A stretch of 64,000 bases of DNA from NCBI GenBank assembly GCA_026707545.1, contig JAPOWR010000001.1:1641778-1705777 (forward strand). Direction: 5' to 3'. Origin of the DNA: Acidobacteriota bacterium (GTDB taxonomy: Bacteria > Acidobacteriota > Thermoanaerobaculia > Multivoradales > Multivoraceae). Below the pieces are notes generated by a model. It worked only from the letters and a program-made list of their open reading frames with translations. It was not told the DNA's origin and searched no databases. A program made the position numbers and the translations under genes. Within the stretch, counting starts at the first letter, position 1; every line of letters begins with the position of its first letter. This document shows positions 1 through 9,700 of this stretch, in pieces.

Positions 1-843
1 GACGCCGCCGATCGCGCCGATGCCGTCGATCTCCTCGTCGCTCAGGTTGCGGCTGACGTCGGTGAGCTGCCTGGCGTTCGAGTGACTCGCGATGACCGGC
101 GCCGTCGAGACCTGCAGCACCTGCAGCACCGCGTCCCGCGACAACTGGGACACGTCGACGACTCCGCCCAGAGCATTGATCCGCTCGATGGCCGCGACCC
201 CAAGGGCGGACAGCCCGCCGTGCTCGGCCCCTTCGTGCGTCCCCGTCGCCGCGTCGAAGACCGGCCGCGACGAGTCGGCGAAGTCGTTGTTGCCCAGGTG
301 CGTAAGCGCAAACACGCGCGCGCCTTCACCGTAGAAGTCGTCCAGCGCCGCGACATCGGTGCCCAGGATCATGGCGTTCTGGAAGCCGAGGATGAGCGCC
401 GCCTTGCCTTGCTCATGGGCAGCGACGATCTCATCGACTGACCGGGCGACGACCGCGTTGTTCGCCGGGTCCGCCGCCAACTCGAGCACCGCCGCGACCT
501 CCTCGTCGGCTCTTGACCGGGCGGCGGCGTAGCCCTCCGCCGTGCGCGGTCCCGAACCGACCGCGACGGACATGACGACCGCATCGACGCCGCCCGCGTG
601 GAGCTTGGCCGGATCGACCTGGGATAGCCCATCGTCCCCGACGTAGGGGGACGGCGCGTCCGGAAGCTCTGTGTCCGCGTGGGCATCGAGGACCAGTACG
701 CGCTCATGAATGGCGCGAGCCTGTTCGAGAAGCGCCTCGGACGATGGGTCGGCGTCCACACCGTTCTCACCTGGAGGACCGGCGGCGCACCCGAGCGCCA
801 GAGCACCGACGAGTGCGACAGTCAGGAATGCTCTTCGATCCAT
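1..843 (-). CDS. Membrane dipeptidase, peptidase family M19 (3' end outside window)
   Basis: Zinc-dependent dipeptidase of the renal/membrane dipeptidase family, which cleaves dipeptides outside the cytoplasm. The gene runs off the left edge; the first 281 codons are present. The protein begins with a twin-arginine-like lipoprotein signal (MDRRAFL, lipobox LALGC with Cys19), followed by the metal motif DAHAD (His55, Asp57). Near the break come DVSQLS and then ASHSNARQL, the blocks that hold later metal ligands in the family. The DxSH histidine of the mammalian enzymes is Gln here. The ATG at 843 is preceded by a strong GGGAGGAAGGAG ribosome-binding site. It lies 17 bp behind the upstream reductase gene on the same strand, so the two are probably co-transcribed. 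Confidence 0.9.
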   Translation of the reverse strand, partial: MDRRAFLTVALVGALALGCAAGPPGENGVDADPSSEALLEQARAIHERVLVLDAHADTELPDAPSPYVGDDGLSQVDPAKLHAGGVDAVVMSVAVGSGPRTAEGYAAARSRADEEVAAVLELAADPANNAVVARSVDEIVAAHEQGKAALILGFQNAMILGTDVAALDDFYGEGARVFALTHLGNNDFADSSRPVFDAATGTHEGAEHGGLSALGVAAIERINALGGVVDVSQLSRDAVLQVLQVSTAPVIASHSNARQLTDVSRNLSDEEIDGIGAIGGV

Positions 844-860
844 GGTTCTCCTTCCTCCCA

Positions 861-1874
861 TCACGACGCGACGCGCACGATCCGCGTTCCCACGTTGCCG
901 CCCGCCAGCAGGTCGACGAACGCCTCCGGCGCCTTCTCCAGGCCTTCGAAGACATCCTGCTTCGGCACCAGTCTGCCGGCCTCGACCCATTCGCGCATCC
1001 GGGTCCAGGCCTCCGGATAGCGCTTCGCGTAGTCGAAGACGAGGAAGCCCTCCATGCGAACCCGGAAGTTGATCAGCAGGCCCGGGACGCCAAACGGCCC
1101 CGGCGCCGGCTTGGACGTGTCGTACTGGGAGACGACGCCGCAGCAGACGATGCGGCCGCCGACCTTCATCCGCCGCAGCGCGCTGCCAAGGACCTCGCCG
1201 CCGGTGTTGTCGAAGTAGATGTCGATGCGATCGGGCGTCGCCTCCTTGAAGTCGCCCCGGAAGTCCGGACTCTTGTAGTCGACGGCGGCGTCGAAGCCGA
1301 GTTCCTCCGTGAGCAGGCGGCACTTCGCCTCGCCGCCGGCGACGCCGACGACGCTGCAACCGACGATCTTCGCCATCTGGCCGACCAGGTGCCCGACCGA
1401 CCCGGCGGCCGCCGAGACGAGGACGGTCTGGCCTTCCTTCGGCCCGCCGACGTCGAAAAGCCCGAAGTAGGCCGTCAACCCGTTCGTCCCGTAAACGCCG
1501 AGATGGTGGGCCGGATCGCCGCCGCCATCGCTCTCGTCGACGACGCGCACTTTCGCCGCCGCGTGGACCGAGTAGTCCTGCCAGCCGGCCGGGCAGACGA
1601 CAAGCGAACCGACCGGAATCGCGTCGTCGTTCGACGCCTCGACACGGGCTACCGCCGTGCCGCTCATCACGATGCCGGCACGCGGCGCCCCGGCGTAACT
1701 CGCACTGCCCTGGAGACCCGCCCGCTGGCCTGCTCCGATCGTGATCGCGAGCGTGCGGCACAGCACCTCTCCGTCGCCCGGCGCCGGCGCCTCGGCGGTC
1801 CGGAGTGCGTAGTTGCCGGGCTCGAGCCGGTCCGTCGGCAGCGAGTCGATGATGATCTGGCGGTTCTCGGTCAT
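861..1874 (-). CDS. MDR-family NADP-dependent oxidoreductase (CurA/alkenal reductase type)
   Basis: A 337-residue zinc-free medium-chain dehydrogenase/reductase, resembling the NADP-dependent alkenal double-bond reductases and curcumin reductase CurA. The nucleotide-binding motif AAAGSVG is at residues 155-161 within the Rossmann domain, after an N-terminal GroES-like domain. The QDY/YGTNGLTAYFGL region and the C-terminal GGNVGTRIV block are typical of the family. No structural-zinc Cys cluster is seen. The likely role is NADPH-dependent reduction of an activated C=C bond in the cytoplasm; the substrate cannot be told. It precedes the dipeptidase gene by 17 bp. A GGAG about 8 bases upstream supports the ATG at 1874. 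Confidence 0.88.
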   Translation of the reverse strand: MTENRQIIIDSLPTDRLEPGNYALRTAEAPAPGDGEVLCRTLAITIGAGQRAGLQGSASYAGAPRAGIVMSGTAVARVEASNDDAIPVGSLVVCPAGWQDYSVHAAAKVRVVDESDGGGDPAHHLGVYGTNGLTAYFGLFDVGGPKEGQTVLVSAAAGSVGHLVGQMAKIVGCSVVGVAGGEAKCRLLTEELGFDAAVDYKSPDFRGDFKEATPDRIDIYFDNTGGEVLGSALRRMKVGGRIVCCGVVSQYDTSKPAPGPFGVPGLLINFRVRMEGFLVFDYAKRYPEAWTRMREWVEAGRLVPKQDVFEGLEKAPEAFVDLLAGGNVGTRIVRVAS

Positions 1875-1927
1875 GGCTGGCTCCGGGGGATCGTGGGTTT
1901 CACCGGCCTCCCGCCGGTCGCGGCACC

Positions 1928-2527
1928 CTATCCTCCGCCGCCGTCGCCCAACCGCTTCTCGATCCGCAGTAGCGAGTCCCTGATCTCGCTCAGCAGCTTC
2001 GCCGATTCCACGCTCGCCTCACCCTCGGCGGCCGTGGCTGCCGACGCAGCGGACAACCCGCCTCCCGGTCCTCCGACCCGCTCGCGCTGCGCCAATACGG
2101 CCGCCCTGAACTCCTCCGTGCCCTCGATGCCGACCAGCTTGACGAAGCTGCCCTGACCGGATTGGCCGGCCGTCTCCACCGACAGGCCGCGCAGGCCGAG
2201 AGACCTCATGATCGGCCCGTGTGACATCGCCAGGTCCGTGATCTTGTCCAGCGGAACCGTCTTCTCCTGCCGCACCAGCACGCCCCTCGCGACGTGGAGG
2301 TTCTTCTCGGTCAGCACGCAGCGAACACGCTCCAGGTAGCGGCCCGTCAGGGCATAGCCGATGGGAAACCAGAAGATGAGAAGGGGAATCCCGACGATGC
2401 TGACGGTCAACACGAGCGCACCCGTCAGCAACCAGTAGGTGCGCACCTTCGGGTTGAAGGTCGCCTCACGGAGGATCGGCTCTTCACCCGTGTGCAGCTC
2501 CGGATCGGCTATGGCGACGTCGGTCAT
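1928..2527 (-). CDS. PH domain-containing membrane protein (bPH2/DUF304-like)
   Basis: 199 residues. Two hydrophobic segments at about residues 32-62 form a membrane hairpin. They are followed by a bacterial PH-like domain (ERVRCVLTEKNLHVARGVL, then EKTVPLDKITDL), the signature of the YdbS/YdbT-like DUF304 group. The last 50 residues are Ala/Gly/Glu rich and end in a predicted short helix (LLSEIRDSLLRIEKRL) that could form a coiled coil. Function in this family is poorly known, and membrane-associated scaffolding is only a guess. It is transcribed away from the protease-like gene at 2594, sharing a 66-bp divergent intergenic region. Confidence 0.85.
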   Translation of the reverse strand: MTDVAIADPELHTGEEPILREATFNPKVRTYWLLTGALVLTVSIVGIPLLIFWFPIGYALTGRYLERVRCVLTEKNLHVARGVLVRQEKTVPLDKITDLAMSHGPIMRSLGLRGLSVETAGQSGQGSFVKLVGIEGTEEFRAAVLAQRERVGGPGGGLSAASAATAAEGEASVESAKLLSEIRDSLLRIEKRLGDGGGG

Positions 2528-2593
2528 ACGCGGCTCCCCATCGTCGGGACGGTTCGTAGAATCGGGACGAAACCGACCCGGAGAATGTAGCTG

Positions 2594-4012
2594 ATGAAGA
2601 GCCCGACACGGCTTGCGCTCACGAGCGTCGCGCTAGTAGCAGGTATGGCGACCTGGAGCTGCGAAGACGAGCCCGCTCCCTGCGGCGAACTCTCCGGTAC
2701 GGGTGCGGAGGAGTGGAACCCGAGGCTCCGTGGAGATGTCGAAGCGGCCCTCGGGCCACGCCGGCAGGGCTTCCAGGCAGACCCCAATAACGACGAGGCC
2801 CGCCGCGGCTATGCCGAGGTCCTGTTCAAGCTGGGCGACATCTGGGAGGCCGACGAGATCATCGCACCCCTGGGCACGACGACCACGTGCCACGCGGGCG
2901 ATCTTCGGCTCGCGGCCAGAACGGCATACCTGCTGGGCGACTACGAACGGGCCGCGACCCTGAACGACCGGCTTCTCGAACTCGCCGACGAGGGCTCGGA
3001 CATCCATGCCCAGGCTCTCCGCGGGCTGACGCTGGCCCACTACCAGACCAACGACTTCGCGAGGGCCCGGGAGCTTCCCGCGCCGGACACGGCGGAAGGT
3101 TCGGCCAGCCTGCTCACCTTCATGCAGGCCTTCGACGGCGAGCCCTACGGCATCGAATGGACCGGCGACGAGAGAGTCGCCCACCTGCCGATGACGAACG
3201 ACATCACGCAACCCGGCGCCCTGCCCCATGTAACCCTCGAGATCAACGGCGAAGCGGTCGACCTGATCCTCGACACCGGCGGCGACCGGCTCTACCTCGA
3301 CAAGGGCATCTACGAGCGCCTCGGCCCGCCGACCCTCGCCAACCGCGAAGCCCGCTACGCCTACACAGGGGGCGAGACGGTCGAGGAACCGCTAGGGGTC
3401 GCGGCAACCGTCACGTTGGGCGACGTGACGCTCTTGAACGTGCCGGTCATCGGCGCGACCTGGAAGGCCCTCGGCCAGACCTCCGACGGCGTGCTGACCA
3501 CGCAGATCCTCAGGCAGTTCCTGACGACGGTCGACTACGACAACCGGCGCATCACCTTCCGCGAGCGAAGCGAAGAAGCTCTTGCCGAAGTGATGGAGAC
3601 CTTCGGCGACACACCGCCCGTCGAAGTGCCCTTCTACATGACCAGCACCCACTTGATGTTCGCCAAGGGCAGCCTGAACGGCCACCCTGGAATGAACTAC
3701 TTCCTGGATTCCGGCCTGGCCGCGAGCATGCCCCTCGTCATCGTCGAGGAGACCGTCGAGTTCCTCGAGCTGGAGAAGACCGAGATCGAGGGCACGCCCT
3801 ACTACTGGTCGCCGATCGAGTCCCATGGCCTGGACGGTCTGCCCAGCGGTCCGGCGCAAGCGCTCGGCAACGTCTTCGTCGAAAGTGACTTCTTCTGGCG
3901 ATTCGGCTTCATGGCGGACGTCCTGATCTCGCACCAGTACCTATGGCCCAAGGGGTCGTGGACGATGGACTTCGACGAGATGAAGTACTACTTCCCCGGT
4001 GAGGGCTCGTAG
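2594..4012 (+). CDS. Exported retropepsin-like aspartyl protease family protein with TPR-like region
   Basis: 472 residues. An N-terminal export signal contains a possible but atypical lipobox (TWSC, Cys23). Residues about 50-190 look like TPR-type helical repeats. After these, NGEAVDLILDTGGDRLYL near residue 226 carries the aspartyl protease DTG motif, and a second half at about residue 371 has FLDSG. This is the two-lobed layout of bacterial retropepsin-like (PF13650/PF13975-type) proteins. Asp-Thr-Gly in the first lobe and Asp-Ser-Gly in the second are both competent catalytic triplets. A periplasmic protease acting on an unknown peptide is the likely role. The ATG at 2594 follows a GGAGAATG stretch. 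Confidence 0.8.
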   Translation: MKSPTRLALTSVALVAGMATWSCEDEPAPCGELSGTGAEEWNPRLRGDVEAALGPRRQGFQADPNNDEARRGYAEVLFKLGDIWEADEIIAPLGTTTTCHAGDLRLAARTAYLLGDYERAATLNDRLLELADEGSDIHAQALRGLTLAHYQTNDFARARELPAPDTAEGSASLLTFMQAFDGEPYGIEWTGDERVAHLPMTNDITQPGALPHVTLEINGEAVDLILDTGGDRLYLDKGIYERLGPPTLANREARYAYTGGETVEEPLGVAATVTLGDVTLLNVPVIGATWKALGQTSDGVLTTQILRQFLTTVDYDNRRITFRERSEEALAEVMETFGDTPPVEVPFYMTSTHLMFAKGSLNGHPGMNYFLDSGLAASMPLVIVEETVEFLELEKTEIEGTPYYWSPIESHGLDGLPSGPAQALGNVFVESDFFWRFGFMADVLISHQYLWPKGSWTMDFDEMKYYFPGEGS

Positions 4013-4035
4013 AACCCCCAAGTTGCGAACAACGC

Positions 4036-4848
4036 CTACCGGGTCACGGCAACGTAGAGCGACGCCTCCGACCAGTCTCCCGCGCGGTTGAACTCGACGA
4101 TCATCGGTCGGGTATCCGGCTTCCAGCCGTGCCGGGGAAACCAGTCGCGAAACCAGGTCTCGTAGGTCTCACGCACCGAGGCCGGACCGCGGTGGTGCAC
4201 CACGGCGTAGGCGCCGCCGGGAAGGTGGCGCTCCTGGATGCCCGGGCCGACCACACGCCCCAGTTCGTCAGGCACTTCGATCGCCGCGTCCCACCGCGTG
4301 TTCTCAGGATCGGTGATCGTCTGATCGTCCCAGTAGATGCCCAGGAATTCCCCGCGCTCGAGAAGGCCAAGCGGCTCAGCCCAGTGCCGGAGATGGTCGT
4401 AGGCGTCGTCCGCTTCGTCGTAGTGCCCCACGACGCGCACGCAGGCAACCCGGGAGGGTGGCCGTCGCACGACCTCGAAGGCCTCGGTGCTCTCGCGTAC
4501 CCGCGCCCTCAAGCCCTGGCGGTACTCGCTGGGTGAGACTCGGAACCGTGCGCGGAAGGCACGAGTAAACGCTTCCGGCGCTTCGTAACCCGTTTCGAGC
4601 GCTACCTCCGTGACGGTCGCTCCCGGTCGGCGCAACAGCCATGCGGCCCGCTCGAGCCGCAGGCGCCGCGCGTAACGGGCCGGCGACTCCCCCACCTGCG
4701 CAACGAAGAGTCGCTGCAGATACGCCGGGGACAGCCCGATGTGGCGGGCCAGGTCCTCTAGCCGCACCGCCTCGGCGAGATGATCCGCGATGTAGTCGAT
4801 CGCCGCCTGGACGAAGAGACGGTGTCGGCTGTCCGTCGAGGCTCTCAT
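4036..4848 (-). CDS. AraC-family transcriptional regulator with GyrI-like effector domain
   Basis: 270 residues. The N-terminal AraC/XylS double helix-turn-helix (about residues 10-112) includes the hallmark second-HTH block TEVALETGYEAPEAFTRAF and FRVSPSEYRQ. The C-terminal half (about 119-268) is a GyrI-like small-molecule-binding domain ending in EASLYVAV, as in Rob/SbmC-type and DNA-gyrase-inhibitor-like regulators. It most likely senses a small amphipathic or toxic molecule. The gene ahead of a polytopic membrane protein on the same strand starts only 6 bp after the AraC-family stop is approached in the opposite sense: the membrane protein stop (4855) lies 6 bp upstream of this start, so both may share a transcript. 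Confidence 0.93.
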   Translation of the reverse strand: MRASTDSRHRLFVQAAIDYIADHLAEAVRLEDLARHIGLSPAYLQRLFVAQVGESPARYARRLRLERAAWLLRRPGATVTEVALETGYEAPEAFTRAFRARFRVSPSEYRQGLRARVRESTEAFEVVRRPPSRVACVRVVGHYDEADDAYDHLRHWAEPLGLLERGEFLGIYWDDQTITDPENTRWDAAIEVPDELGRVVGPGIQERHLPGGAYAVVHHRGPASVRETYETWFRDWFPRHGWKPDTRPMIVEFNRAGDWSEASLYVAVTR

Positions 4849-4854
4849 CTTGAG

Positions 4855-6621
4855 TCACTCGAAGATACCGGGTACCGGACGCAACACGATCTCCTGGCCG
4901 ACGTCCGGCGGCACCCAGTCCTCGTAGCGGCTTCCGTTCCAGGCCATCCACAGGTAGCGCTCGGCCTCCAGAGGCTCGGCGAAGTCGTAGCGAATTGACG
5001 TCGGTCCTCCGCCTCCCGGATCCACTTCGAGGACTTCGACCCGGAGATCGCTCAGTTCCGTCACATCTCCCGCCAGGAAAGGCCTCTCGCTCGACCGGTG
5101 ATAGCGGCTGAAGGGGTCGGGAAACAGACCCGCTGCGGGTTCGACGAGAAGCTCCGTCTCCCCAACCCGCACGACCCGCACATCGGTCAAACCGTTCGAC
5201 AGCACCCGTACTCGCCGTGGCGCCGCGCGTCCATCGGCCCAACGCATCGTGACGACCGAGGTCGTGAGGTACACGGAGTCCGTCGGATTGACCAGGATCA
5301 GGTCGCGGCGCTCCAGTCCGGCATCGTCCGGCACGCTCTCCGACGCGGTCTCCATTCGCCTTGCCGCCCGATTCTGGACGTCCAGGAACACGTAGGCGGC
5401 CACCGGCGCCACCAGAAGATGGAACACTAGGAACCCGCCGAACGCCAGCCGCCGCGACGCGTCGAGAGGACCAGCGGCAACGCAAGCAAGAAGCCCCATC
5501 GAGCAGAAGCCGACGAAGAACAGCAGCCGGTTCTGCGGGCCGACCGCGCTGATCGGGACCAGCGAGAGGACGGCCCCGAGCAGGAAGAAGCGAGCAAGGG
5601 GGCTCCGGCGCAGGACCTTGAAGAAGAGCCAGCCGAGGCCGACGACCAGGGTCAGCGCCGCGAACCGGAGGCCCCACGCCGCACTCGTCCCGGAGTCCAT
5701 GACAAACGCCCAATCCGCGGGGAAGGGAGTCCACTGCCCCAGGATCAGCGCCGAGGTCCGATCGGCGAGAAGGGAAACAAAACCCGCCGGATCGCCGAGG
5801 GGATCGACGTAGACACCAGACCCCTGCGCGCCGAAGCCACCGATTCGATAGGCAAGGAACCAGGCGAGCGCCACGCCGGCGTGCGGCAACACGGACAGGA
5901 GCCGGCGCCGCCACGAGCCGCGGTCGAGGACCAGCACCCACGCCCCTAGAAGCGCCACCGTCGAGACACCGAGCTCAGCGGACAGCAGCGAGAGGGCGAG
6001 ACAGGACGGCGCCAGCACGCCACCGACCCGCCACCCGTCGTCCCGCCACCTTGCGTGGCACTCCAGGCACAGGAGACCGAAGAACGTAGCCAGCAGGGCG
6101 TTCCGGTTGGCGATGTACGCCGCCGGCAGGGAGTGGGCGTCATCCACCGCGTAGAGAAGGGCGGCCAGGCCCGCCGCCCACGGCGCTCCACGGCCCTCGC
6201 GCCCGAACAGGCGGCGGTACAGCGCCGCCGCGACTCCCACGCAGAGCCCCAGCCACACCAGGCTGTGCAGGTGCATGAGCGCCGGCAAGTCCGGCCACAG
6301 CAGGTAGTCGAGCTGCATTGAAAGCACACTCAAGTAGCGAAAGTTGGCGTGCCGCAGGTCCGGGCTAGCCCACCACGGCAGCGTGCCCTCCTCGATCTGG
6401 GCGCGATTCCTGAGGGGGTCGCCGTCGTAGAAGACGAAGAGCTGGATCGAAGGGTCGCCGAGCCCCAGGAGGCGGAAACGCTGGAGGTGGTCGTCGAGCT
6501 GGAAGCCGCCCCAGAGCGCGGGCAGCAACAGCAGAGCGGCCAGCACTCCTACCGCGACCGGCAACCGCCGGCGCTGCAATAGCCGGATGACCGGCCCGGC
6601 CCGGTCAAGTGTCGTGCCCAC
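4855..6621 (-). CDS. Polytopic membrane protein, possibly glycosyltransferase GT-C-like
   Basis: 588 residues with roughly ten hydrophobic segments in the first 400 residues and a soluble C-terminal domain of about 170 residues predicted to be periplasmic. After the first transmembrane helix, the first loop carries FQLDDH, an acidic motif placed as in GT-C glycosyltransferases, and the layout resembles uncharacterised mannosyltransferase-like proteins. I do not recognise a specific family and give no function beyond integral membrane protein. The C-terminal part contains beta-rich stretches (DLILVNPTDSVYL, DLRVEVLEVDP). It lies 6 bp upstream of the AraC-type regulator on the same strand. Confidence 0.75.
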   Translation of the reverse strand: MGTTLDRAGPVIRLLQRRRLPVAVGVLAALLLLPALWGGFQLDDHLQRFRLLGLGDPSIQLFVFYDGDPLRNRAQIEEGTLPWWASPDLRHANFRYLSVLSMQLDYLLWPDLPALMHLHSLVWLGLCVGVAAALYRRLFGREGRGAPWAAGLAALLYAVDDAHSLPAAYIANRNALLATFFGLLCLECHARWRDDGWRVGGVLAPSCLALSLLSAELGVSTVALLGAWVLVLDRGSWRRRLLSVLPHAGVALAWFLAYRIGGFGAQGSGVYVDPLGDPAGFVSLLADRTSALILGQWTPFPADWAFVMDSGTSAAWGLRFAALTLVVGLGWLFFKVLRRSPLARFFLLGAVLSLVPISAVGPQNRLLFFVGFCSMGLLACVAAGPLDASRRLAFGGFLVFHLLVAPVAAYVFLDVQNRAARRMETASESVPDDAGLERRDLILVNPTDSVYLTTSVVTMRWADGRAAPRRVRVLSNGLTDVRVVRVGETELLVEPAAGLFPDPFSRYHRSSERPFLAGDVTELSDLRVEVLEVDPGGGGPTSIRYDFAEPLEAERYLWMAWNGSRYEDWVPPDVGQEIVLRPVPGIFE

Positions 6622-6791
6622 CCCCGAAGTCTGAGGGCGAGGGAGCGTCCGCGCCTGACTGAAGCTGCGGCCGCACCTAACCGATCTTGCGAATCAGCCC
6701 CACAGCGGCCACGCCGCGCCACCTCCTGGCGGGACGATAGGATGCGCCCTTGTCTCCAAGACAGGTCTCAGGGATCGAGGGAGGAAGGCGG

Positions 6792-9700
6792 ATGAGAGTT
6801 CCGGCTGCGCCGGTAGTGGTACCGATCGTTCTACTGGCCCTGGCGGCGCTCGTCGCCGGCTGCACGCAGAACACGGGCGCCGAAGGAGCGGAGGCTCAGG
6901 AGACCGCGAGTTCTGTTCTGCTACGAGCCGTCCAGGACGAGGAAACCGGCTCGATCTCGATCTACCGGGAGGGCGAAGAGGAACCGATCGTCACCCAGAA
7001 CGCCAGCGCGGAGCACCGGCCCTTCCTGCACCCGATCGTCGCCCCGGACGGCAAGGGTCTGGCGACGCAGTACAGCCCGGGCCACCACCCGCACCAGACC
7101 GGGCTCTACTGGGGCTTCACCCGCGTCAACGGCGAGCCGATGGACGCGGACACGCTCCGGCAGTGGTTCTACCGCCGCGACAAGCCGGAGGAGATCGCCA
7201 AGGCCATCGGCCGGGACTACTTCCACAACCCCGGCGGGGACTACTGGCGGCGCGAATCGGCTTCCGTGGTAACCCAGGCCGGGACCGAGGTGCAGTGGCA
7301 GACGGTCTACGGCATGCTGGACGCCGAAGGCAACGCCTTCATGACCGAGACCCAGAACTGGTCCATGCGGGCTGAGGAAGACCGCTTCATCCTCGACCTC
7401 GAGTGGGCCGGTGAGGCGCACACCGAGGTCTCGATCAACGAGATGTCCTACGGCGGCATGTTCCTGCGCATGCCCTGGCATAAGGACATCGCCGGCGAGG
7501 CCGTCAACGCGGCACGGCAGCGCAACCGCCAGGCGGAGGGCCAGCGCGCGATGTGGGTCGACGTCGGCATGCAGGTCGAAGGCCGCGACGACTTCCTGCA
7601 CGTCGCGATCTTCGACCACCCGATGAACGCCGGCTACCCCCAGACCTGGCGTGTCGACGGCCAGCTCGGTGTCGGACCCACCCGCGCCCGGATGGGCGAC
7701 TGGCACATCCCCGAGGGCGCGACCGAGGTCATCCGCCATCGCCTGATCGTCTACACCGGCGAGCTGAACGACCTCGAACTGACCGAGGACTGGGAGGAGT
7801 ACACCGGGGCCGCCGAGGGCTCCTACTCGACGTCATCGCTATGGGGCATCGCCCAGCGGGAAGCGAAGCAGGAGAAGTTCCTGACCCCGGAAGAGGCGGT
7901 CGATGCGATGACCGTGCGCGACGGGTTCAAGGTCAACGCCTGGGCCTCGGAGCCCATGATCACCCAGCCCATGGCCTTCGCCTGGGACGACCGCGGCCGC
8001 ATGTGGATCGCCGAGAACCGCGACTACGAGACCCGCGGCCGCGGTTTCTCCGGTTCGGGCGACAGCCGCATCCTGATTCTCGAGGACACGGACCGTGACG
8101 GCGCCGCCGACAGCAAGAAGGTCTTCGCGGAGGGCATCCCGTTCCCGGCGGCGCTTGCGGTCGGCTTCGACGGCGTCTTCGTCGGCGCGCCGCCCCACCT
8201 GCTGTTTCTCCCCGACCGCGACGGCGACGACGTCGCCGACATGGACGACGCCGAGATCCTGCTGACCGGCTGGGGCATCCGCGACCGTCACGAGACGATC
8301 AACAGCTTCCACTGGGGGCCCGACGGCTGGCTTTACGGCCTGGAAGGCTTCGCGACGCCCTCCAGGATCCGCAAGCCGGGACCCGACGAGACGATCTACG
8401 GCCACAACGACCCCTTCCCCGATGACCTCTTCGAGTACGACGGAGTCGACATCAACGGCGGCGTCTGGCGCTACCACCCGACGAAGGACCGCTTCGAGGT
8501 CGTGGCCCACGGCTTCAGCAACCCCTGGGGCATCGACTACGACGCGAAGGGCCAAATCTTCATCACCGCCTGCGTGATTCCCCACCTGTTCCACGTGGTC
8601 CCCGGCGGCATCTACCACCGCCAGGGCGGCTCGCACTTCAATCCGTACGTCTACGGCGACATCCGCACGATCGTCAACCACCGGCACCGCTCCGCGCACG
8701 GGGGCGCGCGCGTCTACCTGTCGGACGCCTTCCCCGAGGAGCACTACGGCCGGCTCTTCATGGCAAACATCCACGAGCACGCGGTGCTCTCCGACGAGCT
8801 CGAGGCGAAGGGCTCCGGCTTCGTCGCGCACCACGGCGAGGACTTCCTGCTCGCCAACAACAAGCAGTGGGTCGGCTTCAGCATGGAGATCGGGCCGGGC
8901 GGCGACGTCTACGTCCTCGACTGGCACGACGCGGACATCTGCGGCAACGACGTCCAGCACAAGGAGACGGGACGGATCTTCCGGATCACGCCCGAGCAGT
9001 CGCTGGCGGAGGACTGGGAGGGCCGCTACGACGACGTCAAGGCGATGTCGAACGAGCAACTCGTGGAGCTGCAGCTCTCAAAGAGCGCCTGGCACGCGCG
9101 GCGAGCACGAGTCGTCCTGCAGGGCCGGGCGGCCAGGGACGAAGTCGACGCCACGGTCCACGACGCGCTGCGCCACGTGTTCGCGTCGAACCCGGACGGC
9201 GACCTGCGCCTGCGGGCGATGTGGGCGCTCCACGTCACCGGCGGCTTCACGCCCAACGAGCTGATGACCGCTCTGGACGACGAGGATCAGCACGTTCGCG
9301 CCTGGGCGATTCAGCTCCTGACCGAGGACCACGACGCGCCGGCCGCCGCAACGGAGAGGTTCATCGAGCTGGCGGACCGGGACACCTCGCCGGTCGTCCG
9401 CCTGTACCTCGCGGCGGCTCTCCAGCGCGTCGAGCACGACGTGCGCTGGCCGATCGCCGAGCACCTGGTCATGAAGGGCGACGACGCCGACGACCACAAC
9501 ATCCCGAAGATGATCTGGTTCGGCATCGAGCCCCTGGTTCCGGAGGACCCGAAGCGCGCGCTCCGGCTCGCCAGGACCTCCCAGATCCCGATGCTCACGG
9601 AGAACATCGCCCGCCGCGCGGTCGACGCGGACGAGCTCGGGTTCCTCGTTACCTCGCTCGACGACCGGTCCGAGGCCCGGCCGGCCCTGCTCCGGGGCAT

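Noticed and set aside
744..2156. Plus-strand open frame opposite the MDR reductase
   Set aside because: Shadow of a convincing minus-strand gene; the frame is Arg/Ala rich and would overlap two real genes.
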